Source of the DNA: Hygrophila difformis | Taxonomy: Eukaryota; Streptophyta; Magnoliopsida; Lamiales; Acanthaceae | Direction: 5' to 3' | Length of the DNA: 64,000 bases | Assembly: GCA_030278955.1 (NCBI GenBank) | Contig: JAOANR010000003.1 | Span: forward strand, 53,044,902 to 53,108,901 | Shown: piece by piece, positions 58,553 to 64,000 of the stretch | Numbering within the stretch: position 1 is the first letter of the stretch | Layout: each line of letters begins with the position of its first letter | Notes under the pieces: model-generated | The model's input: only the letters and a program-made list of their open reading frames with translations | The model's database searches: none | Told to the model about the DNA's origin: nothing | Translations under genes and position numbers: made by a program

Positions 58553-61500
58553 ATGAATGCGATTAGCATGTCGTTGAATGCGTCGGCAACGTTTTCAGAT
58601 TCGAGTTCTGCGTTCAATGGTACTTTTTAGAATTTTCGAATTTTGAGTAGTTTTATCGCAGATCGTCGTTTTTGATTTTTATGTATGTTTTTTGAGTTTT
58701 CGAGTTCTGCTTTGATATGTTTCTCTTTTTTTGTGTTTTCTGAAGTTTGATATCTATATGTTCATTTAAGCGTCAAAACGTTTGTACATGTGATTATGAG
58801 GGACAGAACCATTATATTTTCATCGATGCAAGCTTAGCATTTTCAGCGATGCAAGTGCATTGTTTTCAGCGATGAACATTAAGCATTTTAAGCGATGGTT
58901 TATGTCAGCTACATATATTTATTATTTTAATGTGAATTCTTTGTTTATTTCTTCATAGGTAATATAAATTGGAGTGAGTTAAGTTTTGTTACAGCTGATG
59001 ATGCGTTTAGGTTTTTATTGTGATTATGCTCATAGTTTAGGTTTCTCGGTAAGGAAAATGTATGAGAGACCGAAGCGACATGAAGTTTGATAGATTGTTC
59101 TATTTACAATATGAGTTCGTCTATGCGTTTAGTTTTTATTGTGATTATGCTCATAGTTTAGGTTTCTGAAGTTTGATATCTATATGTTCATTTAAGCGTC
59201 AAAACGTTTGTACATGTGATTATGACGGACAGAACCATCATATTTTCAGCGATGCATGCTTAGCATTTTCAGCGATGCATGTGAATTGTTTTCAGCGATG
59301 AACATTAAGCATTTGAAGCGATGGTTTATGTCAGATACATGTATTTATTATTTTAATGGGAATTCTTTGTTTATTTCTTCACAGGTAATATAAATTGGAG
59401 TGAGTTAAGGTTTGTTACAGCTGATGATGCGTTTAGGTTTTATTGTGATTATGCTCATAGTTTAGTTTTCTCGGTAAGGAAAATGTATGAGAGACCGAAG
59501 AGACATGAAGTTTGATAGATTGTTCTATTTACAATACGAGTTCGTCGATGCGTTTAGTTTTTATTGTGATTATGCTCATAGTTTAGGTTTATGAAGTTTG
59601 ATATCTATATGTTCGTTTGTACATGTGATTATGAGGGACAGAACCATTATATTTTCAGCGATGAATGCTTAGCATTTTCAGCGATGCAAGTGCATTGTTT
59701 TCAGCGATGGACATTAAGCATTTTAAGCGATGGTTTATGTCAGCTACATGTATTTATTATTTTAATGTGAATTCTTTGTTTATTTCTTCACAGGTAATAT
59801 AAATTGGAGTGAGTTAAGTTTTGTTACAGCTGATGATGCGTTTAGGTTTTATTGTGATTATGCTCATAGTTTAGGTTTCTCGGTAAGGAAAATGTATGAG
59901 AGACCGAAGCGACATGAACTTTGATAGATTGTTCTATTTATAATATGAGTTCGTCTATGCGTTTAGTTTTTATTGTGATTATGCTCATAGTTTAGTTTTC
60001 TCGGTAAGGAAAATGTATGAGAGACCGAAGCGACATGAAGTTTGATAGATTGTTCTATTTACAATATGAGTTCGTCGATGCGTTTAGTTTTTATTGTGAT
60101 TATGCTCATAGTTTAGGTTTCTGAAGTTTGATATCTATATGTTCGTTTGTACATGTGATTATGATGGACAGAACCACCATATTTTCAGCGATGAATGCTT
60201 AGCATTTTCAGCGATGTATGTGAATTGTTTTCAGCGATGAACATTAAGCATTTTAAGCGATGGTTTATGTCAGCTACATGTATTTATTATTTTAATGGGA
60301 ATTCTTTGTTTATTTCTTCACAGGTAATATAAATTGGAGTGAGTTAAGTTTTGTTACAGCTGATGATGCATTTAGGTTTTATTGTGATTATGCTCATAGT
60401 TTAGGTTTCTCGGTAAGGAAAGTGTATGAGAGACCGAAGCGACATGAAGTTGATAGATTGTTCTATTTACAATATGCGTGCAATAAGGAAGGATTTCGTC
60501 GTGGTTGTTTGTTGGATAGTGATTCATCTTGTCGTTCTAAGAGTCTGAAATTTCGTAGGAGTGATGAAACCTGAACTGGTTATGAAGCAAAGGTTAGGTT
60601 ACATTATAAAACTGATGAAAAAGTTTATAGAGTTGTGTTTTTCTGTGGTGATCATAATCACGCTCTGCATGGACCATCAAGGAAGCATATGTTGAAATCG
60701 AATAGAAGAGTTGATGAGTTACACAGTGTTGTTGCTGGTATACATGAAGAAGTTGGATTGTCATTGAAGTCATCATATGACTTGTTGAGTATGGGCGCTG
60801 GAGGTAGTGGACTTGTAGGATTTTTAAAGGACGATTTGAAGAATGCACTCGTTAGAAGGCGGCAAAGAAATTTAAAAGTAGGGGATGCTGGTGTTGTATT
60901 TGAAGTATTTCTCTGAGAAATGTGTCAGTAATCCATTTTTCTTCCATGAATATGATCTGGATGATGATGAGAGAATTACAAATATCTTTTGGTCAGATGC
61001 TGAAATGAGGATGGATTATCAAGCTTTTGGTGATAGTGTGACCTTTGATACAACGTATCGGACAAATAAAAATTACAGACCATTAGTTGTTTTTGTTGGA
61101 TTCAATCATCACCGACAGACTTCTATTTTTGGACCTGCATTGATGCTTGATGAAACTCAAAGATCATTTGAGTGGCTATTTAAAACATTTTTGAAGTGTA
61201 TGGGGGATAAGGCACCTCAAACGATTTTCACAGATCAAGATTGTGCGATGGCACCGGCAATTAGGAAAATTTTGCCTAATACCTATCATGCTTTATGTAG
61301 TTGGCACATTATAGAAAATGCGAAAAAAAATTTGAGTCAACTGTACACACCAAGGTAAATATTTAGTTATTTTTACTTTCAATTGTTTTTTCGATTGGAT
61401 ATTGATATGTACATGTTGAACTCGTTTTTTTAGGTTTGATAAGCTATTTCATCATTTGGTATATGATGTGAGGACAGAGATGGAATTTGAGGTGGAATGG

Positions 61501-62726
61501 GAATACATGCTATCAACTTGTTTCTCACAGTCTGAACATAGGTGGTTGTCGACTACTTATAATTTGAGAAGGCAATGGTCCGCTGCTTGGGTTAAAAATC
61601 ATTTTACTGCAGGAATGAGGACTACTCAGCTAAGTGAATCTTTTAACTCAGTTGTGAAACAGTATGAACAAATTTCATTTTTAGTGATAGTTGAATAGTT
61701 ATTTTCAGCGAGGGTGTTCTGGAGGGTGATCTATTTATTTCAGCGATGTGTTTTTGCTTTATGTAGTTGAGAATTTGATTTTCACATTCCCATATGTGTT
61801 GACATTTCACAGGTTCTTAAGGCCAGTTGATAACTATGTTGAGTTCTTTGCACATTTTGAAAGGTTTGTGGAGTCAAGGAGGGATTATGAACGGATGGAA
61901 GATTTTAAGGCAGATGATAGACAAGTTTCTGCCAGGTTTATTATGAATCCACTATTGAAATATATTGCTGAGAAGTATACACCAAATGTGTTCAATATTT
62001 TCCAAAATGAGTATGATCTGTCATTTGGGTATGTCGTTGAGGTTCAACCAGATGCATTATTTTATCGTGTTTGCAAGAGAGAAGATGCAGATTCAAAGAT
62101 GATTGGTGATCATGTCAATGTTAACATTGATGATGGTACAATTGGATGCACTTGCAATATGTTTGAGAATATGGGGATTTTATGTTGTCATGCTTTGAGG
62201 GTGATGGATGTTCTGTCAGGAAGTGGAGCAAAAGTGTTTCATATTATTCCAGATAAATATATTTTGCAGCGGTGGTCAAGGAATGCAAAATGTGATCTCA
62301 GTTATGTTGATGTTGGTGTTGGAAAAGAAACAAATGTGGTCAATGCAGCATCTAGATACCGGAAATTGTGCGGCTTGTTTTTTAAGTCAGCAATTGTGTT
62401 GTCACGAAATGAGGATGCTTGTGAATCGTTTATGTATGATTTTGAGACATTGATGAAAACAAAGTATGACAATTTTGATATTAACAAAGAGTCGGGTAAT
62501 TTCTAATCAAAGACATATTTATGTTTTTGCTTTTTTGAAATTAGTGTTTCTCAATGTTTTTGTTTTTTTTGCAGAGATTGGAAGTACATCAGATTACTCA
62601 AATTTGCATTTAAGGGAAAGAGAAACGTGTAAAGGGCGGAAGAAATCGAACAAGAGAATGGTCTCTATTTCTGAAGCTGTTCGGAAAAAGAAAGAGTTAG
62701 AACATCGTAAACGGATGCAGAAATGA
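58553..62726 (+). pseudogene. FAR1-type MULE transposase (5 exons, one stop and one frameshift)
   Basis: FAR1/FHY3 light regulators derive from such transposases. The exons are 58553-58619, 60324-61354, 61434-61661, 61813-62495 and 62575-62726, with GT-AG sites and matching phases. Domains: a FAR1 DNA-binding domain (AFRFYCDYAHSLGFSVRK, then ACNKEGFRRGC and GDHNHAL); an MULE DDE core (VTFDTTYRTNKNYRPL, IFTDQDCAMAPAIRKILP, HALCSWHI); a SWIM finger (CTCNMFENMGILCCH, about 62150); and a basic C terminus (RKKKELEHRKRMQK). The in-frame TGA at 60572-60574 sits where Arg is usual (a CGA to TGA change). A one-base shift near 60885-60915 separates the two halves. Both disruptions are in exon 2. Without them it would be about 720 aa, normal for the family. 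A domesticated gene is unlikely given the breaks and flanking repeats. Confidence 0.88.
58690..60440 (+). repeat. Tandem array duplicating the start of transposase exon 2
   Basis: Each unit (about 409, 426 and 530 bp apart) has CTGAAGTTTGATATCTATATG, TACATGTGATTATGA, several TTTTCAGCGATG words, TTTATTTCTTCACAG and the exon 2 opening GGTAATATAAATTGGAGTG. Exon-like starts are at 58959, 59385, 59794 and 60324. The first three copies have GAAGTTTGATAG or GAACTTTGATAG where the fourth has GAAGTTGATAG, one base fewer. That puts a TGA in frame, so only the fourth continues into the coding exon. An extra half-copy lies at about 59955-60120. Confidence 0.92.
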
Positions 62727-64000
62727 AGATTTTTTATTTTTTAGAAATGACATGATGTGTATTGATCATTAATATTGTATTGATCGACTTAGTTCAGTGC
62801 TAACTAATGCAATTCAGCGATGATACTTATATTGCGAAAGCGATGATCATTATGCAATTCAGCGATGGAAGTTAGTTTTAATAAAAAAAAATAACCGTGT
62901 AGTATTTAATAAAATTTTACAATGTTTCAGAAATCGCGTAACTAATGCAATTCAGCGAGATATACATATATAAGAAAGCGATGGTCATAATGCAATTCAG
63001 CGATAGAGATTTGTTAATAAAAAATAACCGTCTAGTAACGCGATTAATAAAAAGTTTACAATGTTTCAGAATTCGCGTAACCGTTGAAACTTTAGAACTT
63101 TAGTTCATTAACACGAGTGTATTTTTATAAAATATATCAGGTTCTAATTTATAAAAAAAAGAAAAGAGTTATGATTCGTGGGGAAGGGGTTTAAGGATAT
63201 ATTTCACTTTTTATTACTCATGTGGGGTATTCTGAATTCAAACGGCGATGCATCCTTTCCAGCATGAGACTTTTGACAACTTTCACGGTGCAGCCGGGAT
63301 AGATAATTCAATCTTGACCTTCAGCCTGTCACACTGAAGATCCCCAGCATTTAGCATCATGAAACTTGTCATAGTTTCATGTCATAAAGATCCTTGCCAT
63401 GAAACACACTCCCACTGTATGAGTATTTTCTGAAAAATCATAATCCTGGTTTTCAATTTTATTTAGTGAAACCAATTTATGAAGATGGAGTTGGGATTAG
63501 GGATATATTATAGGTTGCCACGTTTTTATTGCTCGTGTTAAGAAACTGTGCTCCCGAAAGCGCACGGTGTCTAAAGTTGCAGTAATTTATAGTAAGACCG
63601 GATTGTTCACTGGAGGATGTGCGATAGAAGCAGGGCCCACGTCGTTTACTAAGATTTTCCACTCGGTTACTCGATTCAAGTTTTGCAATGGTTTCTAACA
63701 ACTACTTGACAATAATTTAAAATAGATTATGAAAGCAATTAAATTATTCTACAAAGCATGATAAATTAGTCTAGAAAGCGATTAAATCTATTCTAAGAAA
63801 GCGATAAATATTATGCTAGGAAAGCGAGTAAAATTATTCTACGAAAGTGAATTAAAATGTGACAGAAGGGACATGGAGAAAGTAATAAAGATTGGACAAG
63901 ATTCAGATGAAACACAATTAAACTTCCATTTAATTACACAGATCTTTGTTTGGGATAATCCATCAATTAGCTAACTCTCATGCTCTCCATACCATGTTCC
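62727..64000. other. MULE 3' region with GCGATG-type repeats; no gene seen
   Basis: After the transposase stop there are AATTCAGCGATG and AAAGCGATG words (62814-63003), a pair of similar 100-bp stretches (AATAACCGTGTAGTA near 62890 and AATAACCGTCTAGTA near 63022, each followed by TTTACAATGTTTCAGAA), then unrecognised sequence. A second cluster of GAAAGCGA words spaced about 30 bp lies at 63728-63850. Confidence 0.6.

Larger units (their letters stand above)
58326..64000 (+). mobile_element. MULE with FAR1-type transposase; right end not in window
   Basis: The left end GTTAGGGTGCAATCACC, then TTTTTTGACTTGATGTGCTG, is shared with both ends of the 29232 element. The transposase gene spans 58553-62726. 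Dozens of TTCAGCGATG, AAGCGATGG and GAAAGCGAT words occur at 58815-60260, 61705-61748, 62814-63003 and 63725-63850. The matching right terminal repeat was not found before 64000, so the element probably continues past the window, or its right end is degenerate. Confidence 0.7.

Noticed and set aside
58327..58617. Minus-strand 96-codon frame at the MULE left end
   Set aside because: It overlaps the terminal repeat and the plus-strand first exon of the transposase; no homology seen.
58553..62726. A domesticated FAR1/FHY3-type host gene
   Set aside because: In-frame stop, frameshift, adjoining terminal repeat, tandem exon decoys and motif clusters shared with a non-autonomous element all point to a transposon.

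Overview
The window is a stretch of plant nuclear genome, best read as a eudicot. It has two many-exon genes with GT-AG introns, long AT-rich spacers, TTTAGGG-type telomere-like repeats, Stowaway-like MITEs and several classes of plant transposon. Repeat style loosely suggests an asterid/Lamiales species, but the sequence does not prove it.

Two intact host genes lie on the minus strand. I reconstructed both exon by exon with all phases closing. (1) ISA3, an isoamylase-type starch-debranching enzyme: 24 exons, CDS 28636 down to 11146, 777 aa, all GH13 catalytic motifs present. (2) A FAM91 homologue: 10 exons, CDS 53631 down to 44015, 1004 aa. They are divided by a large transposon and share no evident function. 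Their frames are clean, so the stops and frameshifts in the neighbouring elements are probably real decay and not poor base calling.

Most other sequence is mobile DNA. 557-6463: nearly full-length L1-type LINE with broken ORF1 and ORF2. 6839-8509: Mutator-like (Pack-MULE type) element carrying an NRT1/PTR (NPF) transporter fragment. 8562-9535: long-TIR element with a 10-bp target duplication. ISA3 introns hold a hAT element with a nested MITE, a second TIR element with an 8-bp target duplication, TRIM-like sequence and two local tandem duplications beside splice sites. 29232-30074: non-autonomous MULE upstream of ISA3. 30733-31380: LINE reverse-transcriptase scrap between two inverted MITE pieces. 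About 31870-43360: an 11.5-kb MULE with convergent mudrA-type transposase and Ulp1-like cysteine-protease genes, a roughly 200-bp tandem array carrying a palindrome related to its own termini, and telomere-like repeats. 54319-58215: decayed Helitron. 58326 to the window end: MULE with a FAR1-type transposase whose second exon is preceded by three broken tandem copies.

The most unusual region is the 11.5-kb MULE. The ends of the 29232 element match the left end of the 58326 FAR1-type MULE, and both carry many copies of a CGCTGAA/TTCAGCG motif, so they look like a non-autonomous/autonomous pair about 28 kb apart.
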